From an uncultured Eubacteriales bacterium (GTDB lineage Bacteria; Bacillota; Clostridia; Oscillospirales; Oscillospiraceae): a stretch of DNA of 22,309 bases. Location: assembly GCA_900545925.1 (NCBI GenBank), contig URAZ01000050.1:1-22309 (forward strand). Reading direction: 5' to 3'. The translations under genes and the position numbers were made by a program. Below are positions 13,697-21,558 of this stretch, in pieces; the first letter of the stretch is position 1; each line of letters begins with the position of its first letter. Under the pieces are notes generated by a model that ran no database searches, had not been told where the DNA came from, and worked only from the letters and a program-made list of their open reading frames with translations.

Positions 13697-16114
13697 TCAC
13701 TTCTGCTCCTGAATATAGAGGTTTACGCGGCTCTGGATAAGACGGCTGGTTTCCTCGACGCTTCTGTCACCGGCAAGATAGCCTGCGGCTTCCTCGGTAA
13801 TGATGCTCAGGACGCTCTGGTCGTAGTCTAAAAAGTTGGTCGTAGACTCGATCAGCTCCATGACGGTGTCGTACTGCTCCTGCGTGACAGCATAGAGCTC
13901 GATCATTGGCTCGTCGCCATAGCTCATGCCGCCGGAGGAAATGGGGATCGGATCACCATTCTCGTCAAGCACCTGGCTGCCGTTGGCGTCGGTCTGATAT
14001 TCCTGCGTCATGGCTTTCCCGGCCATGGCGTCAAAGGCAGACCTCAGGATCGGGAAATTCCAGAGGTTTTTCTGGTATTCCTCAGAGAGCGTCGAACGGA
14101 TAAACGCCCAGGCGCCTGCTTTATCCTTGCAGGCCGTGGTGATGCAGAGCGTTACGCTGGCAGTAAAGGCGCTGCCGCTGGAGCCATCTTCCCGCGGGAA
14201 ACCAACAAACCGGATATCGTGATCGAGCGCGGCAAAGGTATAGTAGATGTTGTCAAAGTCGTTGAGGTTCATAGGATACAGCAGCTGTTTGCCGCTTTTC
14301 ATGCGGGTAAAGTCGCTTTCATATTCTCCGTCGCTCTGCCAGCTGAACTCTGCCGGGAGCGGCTTGACGAACTCCAGAAGGGCGCGGAACTCGTCAGAAT
14401 CAAAATTGCAGGTGCCATTCTGCCAGTCCATGAAGTCCTTCGCGTTCATGGCGACGCAATACATGAGCATCTCCGACTGGGTGTAATACTGGTTGAATAC
14501 CATCGCGCCTTCGGGCAGCTTGCTGAGCGCGTTCTTGACGTCAGCCAGCGTCCATGTCGTGTAATCACCGACGATCCTGCCGAGGCCGACTGCCGTGGTG
14601 ATGCCAAAATTGATGGGCAGCTGATAGAGCTTTCCATCCACCTGCGCGGCCTCGACCGGGCGGGTCATGAGTTTGTCGCGCGAATAGCCGGGGTCGGCGT
14701 CAAGATACGGCCAGAGGTTCTCCAACATGCCCCTGGCGGCATACTGCCGGATCGGCAGCATCATATTGCCAACGATCAGATCCGGTATCTTGCCGGCGAG
14801 AACTTCGGTGTTGAACACGGTAAGGCCGGCATAGTAATCCTCGCCGTCTGCATACTCCGCATAATCCCTGACCACGATGCGGCAGTCGGTGCTGGTCTGG
14901 TTGAACTTGACGATCTGGCTGCGGAGGTTATAATCAAGGCTGAAGCAGGCCAGCGTCAGCTCTGTTTTCTGCTGCACATCGGCAGCATCCATGCGGTTCA
15001 GCACCAGGATCCGCTGCCGCTCCCGCGTTCCGTCATAGCTGTGCCCAAGGGTCACAGTGGCAATGCGACCGTCAGCCAGGAAGTCGAGGCGATTGTAACG
15101 GATGGTATTGCTGTCCACATCACATGCCAGCCAGTCGACGACCTTTTCCACCTCGCCGGTGTCCTTGCGTTCGCCGAAGATATTACCGCCGTCTATAAAG
15201 AAATACCGGTAGACATCATTGCCCGGCTGCAGGATCCATGCGCGGGAAGAGACCGGTGTTTCCTTTCCCCAGTTCTTCGTTTCAGGGTCAAGCTGTTTGA
15301 AGGCCATCTTCCCGTCATTGTAAGTAGTCAGTGCGCCGACTTCACCGGCAGAGAGCTGGCAGAGATGGCCGGAAAGCTCGTCAGCGGATTTGCTGAAAAC
15401 GAAGCTGCCATCCGGCCCGTAAACATTGACTGTCTGATAATCGTAGGTATAGACGTAGCCCTTATCATCGGAGAGCAGGGTGTCAAGGTGCGAATAGCCC
15501 CAGTCTCCTGTGCTGTTCGGATCTTCCTCGTTTGCGGGGATGATGGTGCGAAGCAGCGTGCCATGCGCATCCAGCTGGATGAGCTCCGAAAGGGAGGGCC
15601 CCATCTCGCCGTCATCCGTGTAAAGGTCTGTACGGCGGTAGATCCAGAGCGTGCCGTCTGTGCCGGCCGCGAGGGCATGGATCTCGGTGCTGCTGTTGCT
15701 GCTGCGGAAAATCTGTGTACCGTCGTCCAGATCTTCCACATCAGGCTTGTCAACGTAGTTGACGAGCTGTACGCATTCTCCGCTGTCAGGGTCAAACCGG
15801 AAAAGGCCCTCGGAATAGGTGTCATAAGAAACCTCATTGCCGTCTTTGTCAATGTAGGTATCCTGTCCGCTGAGAATACTGGCAGTAAAATAAAGTGTAC
15901 TGCCCGAAACGCAGCTCCGGCTGATCCACTGGATCGGTTCCGGCAGATCAAAATACTGCGGTTGATAGGCGTATTGAGACGCCAGCTCCGGTATCGTCTC
16001 CTGCTGTGTATTCTGCCCTGAATTGTCTGTCTTTGTTTCGTTTTTGCTGCACCCGACAAGTGTGCCGAGCAGCAGCACAAACGCAAGACAGACGGAGAGC
16101 GTTCGTTTTATCAT
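13697..16114 (-). CDS. Large extracellular solute-binding lipoprotein (propeller-like N-terminus plus family 1 SBP)
   Basis: An 805-residue lipoprotein: signal with lipobox LVGC (C22), then about 370 residues of repeated short beta segments (for example EGLFRFDPDSGECVQLV, STEIHALAAGTDGTLWIYR and GYVYTYDYQTVNVYGPDG) that look like a beta-propeller. The second half (about 400-805) is a family 1 extracellular solute-binding protein (QIVKFNQTSTDCRIVVRDYA, VEAAQVDGKLYQLPINFGIT, GAWAFIRSTLSEEYQKNLWN). Ligand unknown; sugar-type binding proteins have this fold. ATG at 16114 follows GAGGAGGACGAACA; codons upstream to 16171 overlap the promoter. No ABC permease or ATPase gene adjoins it, so it is an orphan receptor here. 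Confidence 0.85.
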   Translation of the reverse strand: MIKRTLSVCLAFVLLLGTLVGCSKNETKTDNSGQNTQQETIPELASQYAYQPQYFDLPEPIQWISRSCVSGSTLYFTASILSGQDTYIDKDGNEVSYDTYSEGLFRFDPDSGECVQLVNYVDKPDVEDLDDGTQIFRSSNSSTEIHALAAGTDGTLWIYRRTDLYTDDGEMGPSLSELIQLDAHGTLLRTIIPANEEDPNSTGDWGYSHLDTLLSDDKGYVYTYDYQTVNVYGPDGSFVFSKSADELSGHLCQLSAGEVGALTTYNDGKMAFKQLDPETKNWGKETPVSSRAWILQPGNDVYRYFFIDGGNIFGERKDTGEVEKVVDWLACDVDSNTIRYNRLDFLADGRIATVTLGHSYDGTRERQRILVLNRMDAADVQQKTELTLACFSLDYNLRSQIVKFNQTSTDCRIVVRDYAEYADGEDYYAGLTVFNTEVLAGKIPDLIVGNMMLPIRQYAARGMLENLWPYLDADPGYSRDKLMTRPVEAAQVDGKLYQLPINFGITTAVGLGRIVGDYTTWTLADVKNALSKLPEGAMVFNQYYTQSEMLMYCVAMNAKDFMDWQNGTCNFDSDEFRALLEFVKPLPAEFSWQSDGEYESDFTRMKSGKQLLYPMNLNDFDNIYYTFAALDHDIRFVGFPREDGSSGSAFTASVTLCITTACKDKAGAWAFIRSTLSEEYQKNLWNFPILRSAFDAMAGKAMTQEYQTDANGSQVLDENGDPIPISSGGMSYGDEPMIELYAVTQEQYDTVMELIESTTNFLDYDQSVLSIITEEAAGYLAGDRSVEETSRLIQSRVNLYIQEQK

Positions 16115-16141
16115 TGTTCGTCCTCCTCGTTTATGTTTACC

Positions 16142-16171
16142 ATAATAAATCATTATCAATTTACATATCAA
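16142..16171 (-). promoter_or_regulatory. Promoter of the solute-binding lipoprotein gene
   Basis: Minus strand TTGATA (16171-16166), 18-base spacer, TATTAT (16147-16142), in a very AT-rich gap. The leader is about 20 bases. Confidence 0.7.
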
Positions 16172-16209
16172 TTTATGTGGTTTTCTACAAAAATGAACCC
16201 GCTTATTTA

Positions 16210-16548
16210 CTATCCTCCCTTTTGCCCGATCACAACACGCTCTACCTTGTCATCATTTTCTGCATCATAGAATACAAGAATCGCTGTGTCCGCATCAAGG
16301 TCCCACGCATCCGCCCAGATCCCGGACGGCGTGGCGTCCGGCTCTCCCCAGCTGCGGCGGAGACTGTCTCTGTCCTGTGCCCGCAGCTGCTCCGCTGCGT
16401 ACTGCTCACCCTTTTCCAGAATATACGCGGCCACGGTTTCTTTGGATGGAATGCTGTTGTCGATTTTTTCTCTGTCGGAGAGCCGCACCGCCAGCACAAG
16501 CGCCAGAAATACACAAACGGCTACGGTTGTAATGATTCGTCTTTTCAT
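16210..16548 (-). CDS. Small membrane-anchored protein, 112 aa, SmpA/BamE-like tail
   Basis: ATG at 16548 preceded by CTGGAGGCAGCTT. A basic start and one hydrophobic helix (about 5-22) anchor a small extracytoplasmic domain. The C-terminal SLRRSWGEPDATPSGIWADA segment and the following LDADTAILVFYDAE resemble the 'WGEPDG.. GD.Y' segment seen in SmpA/BamE-like and BlaR1-tail domains of Firmicutes. That resemblance is weak. It is upstream of the solute-binding lipoprotein in the same direction (95-base gap), but that gene has its own promoter. Function unknown. Confidence 0.75.
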   Translation of the reverse strand: MKRRIITTVAVCVFLALVLAVRLSDREKIDNSIPSKETVAAYILEKGEQYAAEQLRAQDRDSLRRSWGEPDATPSGIWADAWDLDADTAILVFYDAENDDKVERVVIGQKGG

Positions 16549-16651
16549 AAGCTGCCTCCAGTCTTGTTGTTTACATAAGAACCTCTTCCCCTGTGTTGCC
16601 ACTTTTTCGTCTCTACCAGAAATAATATTAAGACTTTATATCAAATAAGTC

Positions 16652-16680
16652 TTGCCAAAGCCTTCTTTCTCCTGTATAAT
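16652..16680 (+). promoter_or_regulatory. Strong sigma-A promoter ahead of a candidate RNA
   Basis: TTGCCA (16652-16657), exactly 17 bases, perfect TATAAT (16675-16680). Predicted start of transcription about 16687, nearly 400 bases upstream of the next gene start. Confidence 0.8.
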
Positions 16681-16686
16681 ATAGAT

Positions 16687-16909
16687 ACAGGGGAACCACG
16701 AATGCAACACCCTTGGAGACAGCGGGAACATCCCTTCTCCTCCAATCTCATAGCTTTGATCTTCTGGTTTTCCCAATGCACAAGATACTGGCTGCGGGCG
16801 GATGCTACCCTGTCAGTATCTGCTGTATGTCATCCCTGTCCTATGGCAGGTTCCCCCTATGCCTGCTGTGCTCCTTCCTCCGCCGCCCCTGTGCCCGTAC
16901 AGGGGCGGC
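16687..16909 (+). ncRNA. Candidate structured RNA, rod-like (6S-like architecture)
   Basis: Between the promoter at 16652-16680 and the terminator hairpin at 16882-16909 lies a stretch without a credible ORF. By eye it folds end to end. GGGGAACC (16690-16697) pairs with GGTTCCCC (16849-16856), GACAG (16718-16722) pairs with CTGTC (16836-16840), and AGATACTG (16783-16790) pairs with CAGTATCT (16814-16821) as the terminal hairpin. A closing stem, large central unpaired region and terminal stem over about 175 bases is the layout of 6S RNA, which binds RNA polymerase. I cannot match the primary sequence to 6S, so the identity is a hypothesis. An attenuating leader of the downstream relQ-like gene is the alternative. 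Confidence 0.5.
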
Positions 16910-16925
16910 CCCCTTTTGCCTTTTT
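16882..16925 (+). terminator. Terminator after the candidate RNA
   Basis: Perfect 11-bp GC-rich stem GCCGCCCCTGT (16882-16892) with its complement (16899-16909), 6-base loop, followed by CCCCCTTTTGCCTTTTT. It lies 150 bases before the alarmone synthetase start. Confidence 0.7.
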
Positions 16926-17078
16926 GGCAACACGGACGACTCTGCCCCGGCTGTCATTCTCAACACAAAGTTTTTACGTCATATGTTTCTTTTTGTGTTA
17001 AAATGGCAGTGAGCTTACCGGATTGCAGTTTCATTTTGCCGGGAAGCTGATTCTGACACAAAGGATGGTTACGCCGAT

Positions 17079-17741
17079 ATGACAGCCTCTTCGTCTCTCC
17101 CGTTTCATGAAAGCCCGCACCGCTACTTTGTCATGCGGAATCTGTACGAGTCCGCTGTAAAACAGCTTGTGCTGAAGCTTGAGATTTTGAACAGTGAATT
17201 CAATACGCTGTATGCACGAAACCCCATCCATCATATTGAAAGCCGGGTCAAATCCTCGGAAAGCATCGCCGCCAAACTCCAGAGGAAGGGATCTCCGGTT
17301 ACGCTCGAAGCTGCGGTGCGGGATATCAACGACATTGCAGGCGTCCGCGTCGTCTGCAATTATATTGACGATGTATACCGAGTCGCCGGGATGCTGGAGC
17401 GGCAGGAGGATCTGGAGATCGTCAAGCGGCAGGATTATATCAAAACGCCGAACTATAACGGCTACCGTTCGCTGCATCTGGATGTCCGTGTTCCCGTGTA
17501 TCTTTCTGACCGGACGGAGCACGTCGTCGCCGAGATCCAGATCCGCACGATCGCAATGGACTTCTGGGCCAGTCTGGAGCATGACATCCACTACAAGGCG
17601 GACCGGGCAAAGCTCCCGGCGGGCATCGATGAAGAAATGTTTGCCTGTGCGGAAAAGATTGCCGAAATTGACCGGCAGATGCAGGATATGTACCGCCGCA
17701 TCGCGGACGCGGAAGCGAATGGAGACGCCGTCAAAAAGTAA
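17079..17741 (+). CDS. relQ: Small alarmone synthetase, RelQ/YjbM-like
   Basis: A 220-residue single-domain (p)ppGpp synthetase that transfers pyrophosphate from ATP to GTP or GDP. Motifs: R56-V-K58-S59 with SIAAKLQRKG (ATP site), DINDIAGVRV (82-91) with Mg-binding D85, DYIKTPNYNGYRSLHL (119-134) binding the guanine nucleotide, and AEIQIRTIAMDFWASLEH (151-168) with catalytic E152. There is no hydrolase, TGS or ACT domain, and the length fits RelQ/RelP enzymes. ATG at 17079 follows AAAGGATGG at a longish spacing. The promoter is unclear: a TAAAAT at 16999-17004 is possible, or read-through from the RNA promoter upstream. A convergent hairpin follows. Confidence 0.9.
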   Translation: MTASSSLPFHESPHRYFVMRNLYESAVKQLVLKLEILNSEFNTLYARNPIHHIESRVKSSESIAAKLQRKGSPVTLEAAVRDINDIAGVRVVCNYIDDVYRVAGMLERQEDLEIVKRQDYIKTPNYNGYRSLHLDVRVPVYLSDRTEHVVAEIQIRTIAMDFWASLEHDIHYKADRAKLPAGIDEEMFACAEKIAEIDRQMQDMYRRIADAEANGDAVKK

Positions 17742-17760
17742 AGTTTGCTTCTTTCAGAGA

Positions 17761-17794
17761 GGCCGGCAGCTGCATGGTTTTGCAGCTACCGGTC
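17761..17794. terminator. Convergent hairpin between the alarmone synthetase and MBL genes
   Basis: Arms 17761-17774 and 17781-17794 pair over 14 positions with two imperfect pairs (core CCGGCAGCTGCA), loop TGGTTT. It lies between convergent stops at 17741 and 17799. There is no clear T-tract. Confidence 0.55.
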
Positions 17795-17798
17795 TTGC

Positions 17799-19391
17799 TC
17801 AGTCCTTCCAGGTATCGATTAGAAGCTCGATCTCTGACGTGAACCGCCGCAGCCGCTGATTGGACTGCTCCCTGCAGGCCATTGCGACTGCAACAAGCCG
17901 CTGTGCCGCCTCTACAAGCTGCGCAAAGACCTCCTTCTTTCGCGCATGCCCCTTTTTCTCAATGCGCTGCCCCTCTGTGACCATCAGGAACAGCCCCTGC
18001 AGCAGATCAAATTCTGTTCCACTGAACGGAGCAACCGCGCTGTAGCCTTCCGAAACCAGCCGATCGCGGAAGGCTTCACAGTTTTCTTCGTCCCCATGAT
18101 TGACAAACACAACGCGCGGTTTGCGCTTGATCGCCTGTACCCATTTGAGAAGCCTGTCTCTGTCCGCGTGTCCACTGGTACCGTGCAGGGCACAGATCTC
18201 GGCGCTGACCGAGATCTCCTCGCCAAATAAGCGGACTGTTTTTGCACCGTTCAGCAGACTGCGCCCCAGCGTTCCCTCCGCCTGATATCCGGCAAACAGG
18301 ATGATGTTCTCCCATTTCCAGAGATTGTGCTTGAGGTGGTGCCGGATACGTCCCGCGTCACACATGCCGCTTGCAGAAAGGATCACCTTCGGTCGAGGAT
18401 CGTCGTTGATTTTCTTGGATTCCTCCACACTTTCCGTCAGGTACAGATTGGCGGACCAGAGCGGATTGATCCCCTGCCGCAGCAGATTCCGCGTTTCTGC
18501 ATCCAGATATTCCGGCTCGCACTGCATGAAAACAGCTGTTGCGGCCTCAGCAAGCGGGCTGTCCAGATAAACCGGCCAGCCGTCATGCCCCTGCACCAGC
18601 CGTTTCTGCTTGATTTCCCGGACTGCGTATAAAAGCTCCTGTGTTCTGCCGACTGCAAACGCCGGGATGATCACGCTTCCTCCCCGGTCAAAGGCCCGCT
18701 TCAAAACAGCAGCAAGCTCTGCTATGGTATCTCCGGGCTTCTCATGCAGCCGGTTTCCGTAGGTAGACTCGATTACCAGATAATCCGCCTCATCCACCGT
18801 CAGAGGCGCACCGATCAGCGGCAGGCCCGTATTGCCGACATCGCCGCTGAAGACAAGCTTCCTTGTTTCTCCGCCTTCCGTCAACCACAGCTCCACACAG
18901 GCGGCACCAAGCAGGTGACCAACATCGGTAAACCGAACCTCTACGCCTTCCGCTGCTTTGATACGCTCCGCGTAGCTGCACGGGCGCAGCAGCCGCAGTA
19001 CGCCCGCCGCGTCCTCGGTCGTATAGACCGGATCGACAGCGGTACGACCGGCGCGCGCCGCCCTTCGGTTCATCCACTCTGCGTCGGACACCTGAATGTT
19101 CGCCGAATCCATCAGCATGATCCGGCAGAGATTCTCCGTTGCCCGTGTTGCGTAGACTTTTCCCCGGAACCCATCCTTGTACAGCTTTGGCAGCATACCG
19201 GAATGATCAATATGCGCATGCGTCAGAAATACCGCGTCGATCTGTCCGGGCAATACCGGGAGCGGCACGTTTTCAAAAACGTTGACTCCCTGCTCCATAC
19301 CATAGTCAATCAGGAAGTTTCCCCCACAGCAATCCAGAAGCGTGCAGCTTCCTGTCACCTCATGCGCTGCGCCAATGAACGTAAGTTTCAT
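17799..19391 (-). CDS. Metallo-beta-lactamase fold beta-CASP ribonuclease-like protein
   Basis: A 530-residue protein of the CPSF/Ysh1-like beta-CASP family, predicted zinc-dependent RNA endonuclease or exonuclease in the cytoplasm. MBL motifs: THAHIDHSG (57-65; H58, H60, D62, H63), the H in VGHLLGAA, and the D in FSGDVGN. The beta-CASP region includes VIIPAFAVGRTQELLY and KVILSASGMCDAGRIRHHL. RMMBL motifs are GHADRDRL and VNHGDEENC. After about residue 450 there is an 80-residue helical, basic tail beyond the usual family end. ATG at 19391 follows AGGGGCGTATCC. It is 27 bases downstream of the thioredoxin-reductase-like gene in the same operon; the reason for that link is unknown. Confidence 0.88.
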   Translation of the reverse strand: MKLTFIGAAHEVTGSCTLLDCCGGNFLIDYGMEQGVNVFENVPLPVLPGQIDAVFLTHAHIDHSGMLPKLYKDGFRGKVYATRATENLCRIMLMDSANIQVSDAEWMNRRAARAGRTAVDPVYTTEDAAGVLRLLRPCSYAERIKAAEGVEVRFTDVGHLLGAACVELWLTEGGETRKLVFSGDVGNTGLPLIGAPLTVDEADYLVIESTYGNRLHEKPGDTIAELAAVLKRAFDRGGSVIIPAFAVGRTQELLYAVREIKQKRLVQGHDGWPVYLDSPLAEAATAVFMQCEPEYLDAETRNLLRQGINPLWSANLYLTESVEESKKINDDPRPKVILSASGMCDAGRIRHHLKHNLWKWENIILFAGYQAEGTLGRSLLNGAKTVRLFGEEISVSAEICALHGTSGHADRDRLLKWVQAIKRKPRVVFVNHGDEENCEAFRDRLVSEGYSAVAPFSGTEFDLLQGLFLMVTEGQRIEKKGHARKKEVFAQLVEAAQRLVAVAMACREQSNQRLRRFTSEIELLIDTWKD

Positions 19392-19418
19392 GGATACGCC
19401 CCTTCCCTGCTTTTCAGA

Positions 19419-20342
19419 TCAGATGTTTTCTACAATATACCGCTCCGCCTGCTGTGCAGCCGCCGCGCCATCTGCTGCGGCAGTCAGAATGCCCCGGAGC
19501 AGCTTCGTCCGGACGTCACCAGCCGCGAAAACCCCCGGAAGATTGGTTATGGTTGTTTCATTGGCGAGAATGTAACCCTGTTTATCCAGCGCGATCTGTC
19601 CATGAAGCAGGTTTGTTTCCGGTACGCCGCCGAGGCAGATAAATGCGCCGTCGCATGGCAGATTCCAGAGTTCAGCGCCCCGCTGTTCCCGAATGCGGAT
19701 ACAGGAGACCCAGTTTGCATGTAAAAATGCTTGGATCTCGCTTCCCGCGTAGCGTTCAATGTTTCGCATCATTTTCAGCTTGCCTGCATAGGCCGGACTG
19801 ATCTCCATGTGGTCGCCTCTATGTACCAGACAGACTCGCTTGGCGATGCGGGAAAGGAGCATCGCCGCCTCGGCAGCCTGCTCCCCCTCCCCGATCACTG
19901 CAACTGTTTTTCGCCGGTACATCATAGAGCGGCAAGCGGCATAATAGTGAACACCGCGTCCCAGCATCTCCTCCTCGCCCTCCACACCGAGCTTTCTGGG
20001 CGGCGCACCGGTCGCCAGAATGACGGTGGGTGCCTGATAGGTCTGCTTCGCCGCTTCAATCACCTTGACTGGCTGCATCAGGTGTACGCGGCGCACCTCG
20101 TCTGTCACCATTTCCGCACCGAACCTCTCTGCACCGCGCTGCATTTTTTCGCTCAGGCTCAGCCCGTCGATCCCGGCGTCGAAGCCCGGATAGTTCTCAA
20201 TATTTTCACTTCGGATTGCCTGCCCGCCAATGGCCCGCTTCTCAATCACAGCCACATGCAACCCTGCTCTCGCGGCATATAATGCAGCCGAATACCCGCC
20301 GGGGCCGCCGCCGATGATCACAATATCATACATGTTTTCCAT
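19419..20342 (-). CDS. Thioredoxin-reductase-like flavoprotein with incomplete CxxC
   Basis: A 307-residue protein with the TrxB fold: FAD motif GGGPGG (11-16), ENYPGF (49-54), ATGAPPRKLG, NAD(P) motif VIGEGEQAAEAA (149-160) and FAD motif VFAAGDVR. Where TrxB has CAxC before the NADPH domain, this protein reads Y134-A-A-C137: the first cysteine is a tyrosine and the usual following Asp is Arg. It overlaps the thioredoxin gene by 17 bases, with ATGTAGGAGGTCTGT ahead of the ATG at 20342. By context it should serve that thioredoxin, but a standard dithiol cycle is impossible with one cysteine. It might work as an NAD(P)H oxidase, a ferredoxin-type or monothiol enzyme, or be inactive. Confidence 0.88.
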   Translation of the reverse strand: MENMYDIVIIGGGPGGYSAALYAARAGLHVAVIEKRAIGGQAIRSENIENYPGFDAGIDGLSLSEKMQRGAERFGAEMVTDEVRRVHLMQPVKVIEAAKQTYQAPTVILATGAPPRKLGVEGEEEMLGRGVHYYAACRSMMYRRKTVAVIGEGEQAAEAAMLLSRIAKRVCLVHRGDHMEISPAYAGKLKMMRNIERYAGSEIQAFLHANWVSCIRIREQRGAELWNLPCDGAFICLGGVPETNLLHGQIALDKQGYILANETTITNLPGVFAAGDVRTKLLRGILTAAADGAAAAQQAERYIVENI

Positions 20343-20682
20343 ACAGACCTCCTACATTCAGTCCGAGCATTTTCTTTAAAAATGCGTCGATCTCCTTCTC
20401 AGAAGAAGGATCGATCAGGAATCCAGCCACGGCTCCGTTGATAAACAGCAGCAGAGTCGGCAGCTTATGAATGTTATATCTGCGCGCCACAGCTGTTTCC
20501 GTATCAAAATTGATACGCCCAACGGAAAGCAGATTCTCATACTGCTTTTCAATTGACTCCAGCGCCGGTGCGAGTGCGCGGCAATACCCACACCACGGTG
20601 CCCAGAACTTCACCAGAACCGGCTTTCTCGTTTTCAACACATCATCCCGGAAACTGTCTGTTGTAATTGCCTTGATTGCCAT
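20326..20682 (-). CDS. Thioredoxin
   Basis: A 118-residue cytoplasmic thioredoxin with active site W30-C31-G-Y-C34 in VKFWAPWCGYCRALAP and a cis-Pro region HKLPTLLLFINGA. GY instead of the common GP between the cysteines usually shifts the redox potential. ATG at 20682 follows GGAAAGGAGCGGGAT; earlier in-frame codons add a Cys-rich stretch unlike the family. The C-terminus (LNVGGLYGKHV) overlaps the start of the reductase-like gene. It is the second gene of the operon starting at the promoter 21012-21040. Confidence 0.93.
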   Translation of the reverse strand: MAIKAITTDSFRDDVLKTRKPVLVKFWAPWCGYCRALAPALESIEKQYENLLSVGRINFDTETAVARRYNIHKLPTLLLFINGAVAGFLIDPSSEKEIDAFLKKMLGLNVGGLYGKHV

Positions 20683-20764
20683 ATCCCGCTCCTTTCCCAG
20701 CGTTTCGCGCCAGTTCTTCTGTCTGCTTCCTATCTTCTGCTCCCCGGGGCTCTGCAGTCTGCAG

Positions 20765-20953
20765 CTATGCTTTCTCCGGGAACAACACAACACCGGACAA
20801 AATGCCAATGCTCGCGCCCAGGGTCACCACAACGGGGAGCTCTGTAATGAGCGCACGCTCACCGAACAGGATGCTGCTCAGCCATCCAAGCACACCGCCC
20901 GCGACCGCCAGAATTGTGATCCGCAAACATCCGCGAATGATTCTCTTCTTCAT
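20765..20953 (-). CDS. Small two-helix membrane protein, 62 aa
   Basis: ATG at 20953 lies nine bases from GAGGAGG; an ATG three codons upstream is too close to it. The protein has a basic start (MKKRIIRG) and two hydrophobic helices (about 10-27 and 38-56) with glycine-rich GGVLGW and GASIGIL turns. The layout resembles small DUF6132-type membrane proteins found near thiol-redox genes, but the Cys motif typical of those is missing, so this is only a suggestion. It leads the thioredoxin operon, 82 bases before the trx start. Confidence 0.65.
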   Translation of the reverse strand: MKKRIIRGCLRITILAVAGGVLGWLSSILFGERALITELPVVVTLGASIGILSGVVLFPEKA

Positions 20954-21011
20954 CGTCTGCATCCTCCTCTTCCCAAATTTATAATTAGGTCTTTGTCTTA
21001 TTTATATTTCC

Positions 21012-21040
21012 ACTTTACCAGCAAACGCCGTTCTTGTCAA
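21012..21040 (-). promoter_or_regulatory. Promoter of the thioredoxin operon
   Basis: Minus strand TTGACA (21040-21035), 17-base spacer, TAAAGT (21017-21012), about 60 bases before the first start codon at 20953. A 10-bp hairpin (21064-21073 with 21083-21092) sits just upstream. Confidence 0.75.
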
Positions 21041-21172
21041 GAAACCGCCCATAAAATGCCTTCAGACCTGCCAGTCCAACCATGACAGGTCTAGCGGCAT
21101 GGTATAGTATTTTCTTTTTGTCAAACTGAATCTCACTCCAGCATTTCAGGCTTCCCCGCACAGAGATTTTCA

Positions 21173-21392
21173 ATGTTTCCGCACACAGTACCGGTACGGT
21201 TCTGGAACGACCTGCTCTATTCGATGACGCTGGCCTCCGTTCTTGTGATGACGTTCCTCGGCGAGGCGTCGACGAACTGGGGGTTACATGATGGCGGCCT
21301 CCATCGTTGCGGCCATCCCGGTCACGGTGATCTTCGTGTTTTTGCAGCGGTGCTTCATCCAGGGTTTCACCGCCGGTGCGGTGAAAGGATAA
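21173..21392 (+). pseudogene. Relic of a MalG-type sugar ABC transporter permease (C-terminal part, frameshifted)
   Basis: One frame reads FWNDLLYSMTLASVLVMTFL then GEASTNWG, resembling the WND helix of MalG-family permeases. Near 21280-21285 the similarity continues only after a one-base shift, as YMMAASIVAAIPVTVIFVFL then QRCFIQGFTAGAVKG and a TAA at 21390-21392. This ending (AGAVKG) is the classic C-terminus of carbohydrate ABC permeases. The first 200 or so residues, the EAA loop and any ribosome site are missing, so it is a degraded fragment and not a gene. It may be the leftover of a sugar transport operon. The frameshift is read directly; the family call is from remembered motifs. Confidence 0.75.
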
Positions 21393-21516
21393 GGCAAACT
21401 TTCCCGGCTCTGTCTCTCCTAATTGCTCCGTCAGCGCTGCTTCTTCCACGTTCGGTATCCGGATGGAGCGCGCAGAATCGGAGCCTGTATACTTTTCTAT
21501 TCCTGCTGATTTTCGG

Positions 21517-21558
21517 CAGACAGCGGAAACACCGTATGTTCGGTGCTTCCGCTGTCTG
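21517..21558. repeat. 18-bp inverted repeat in a gene-free stretch
   Basis: Arms 21517-21534 and 21541-21558 pair over 18 positions with one mismatch and a 6-base loop (TATGTT). No T-tract follows on either strand. It may be the old terminator of the lost permease operon. Otherwise 21393-21799 shows no supported gene; the long frames there are compositionally non-coding. Confidence 0.6.

Noticed and set aside
14219..16021. Plus-strand 600-residue open frame opposite the solute-binding lipoprotein
   Set aside because: Antisense shadow; the minus-strand gene has signal peptide, ribosome site, promoter and domain matches.
16702..17050. Short plus-strand ORFs in the gap before the alarmone synthetase
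   Set aside because: No ribosome sites; Cys/Pro/Ser-rich composition; interval better explained by promoter, structured RNA and terminator.
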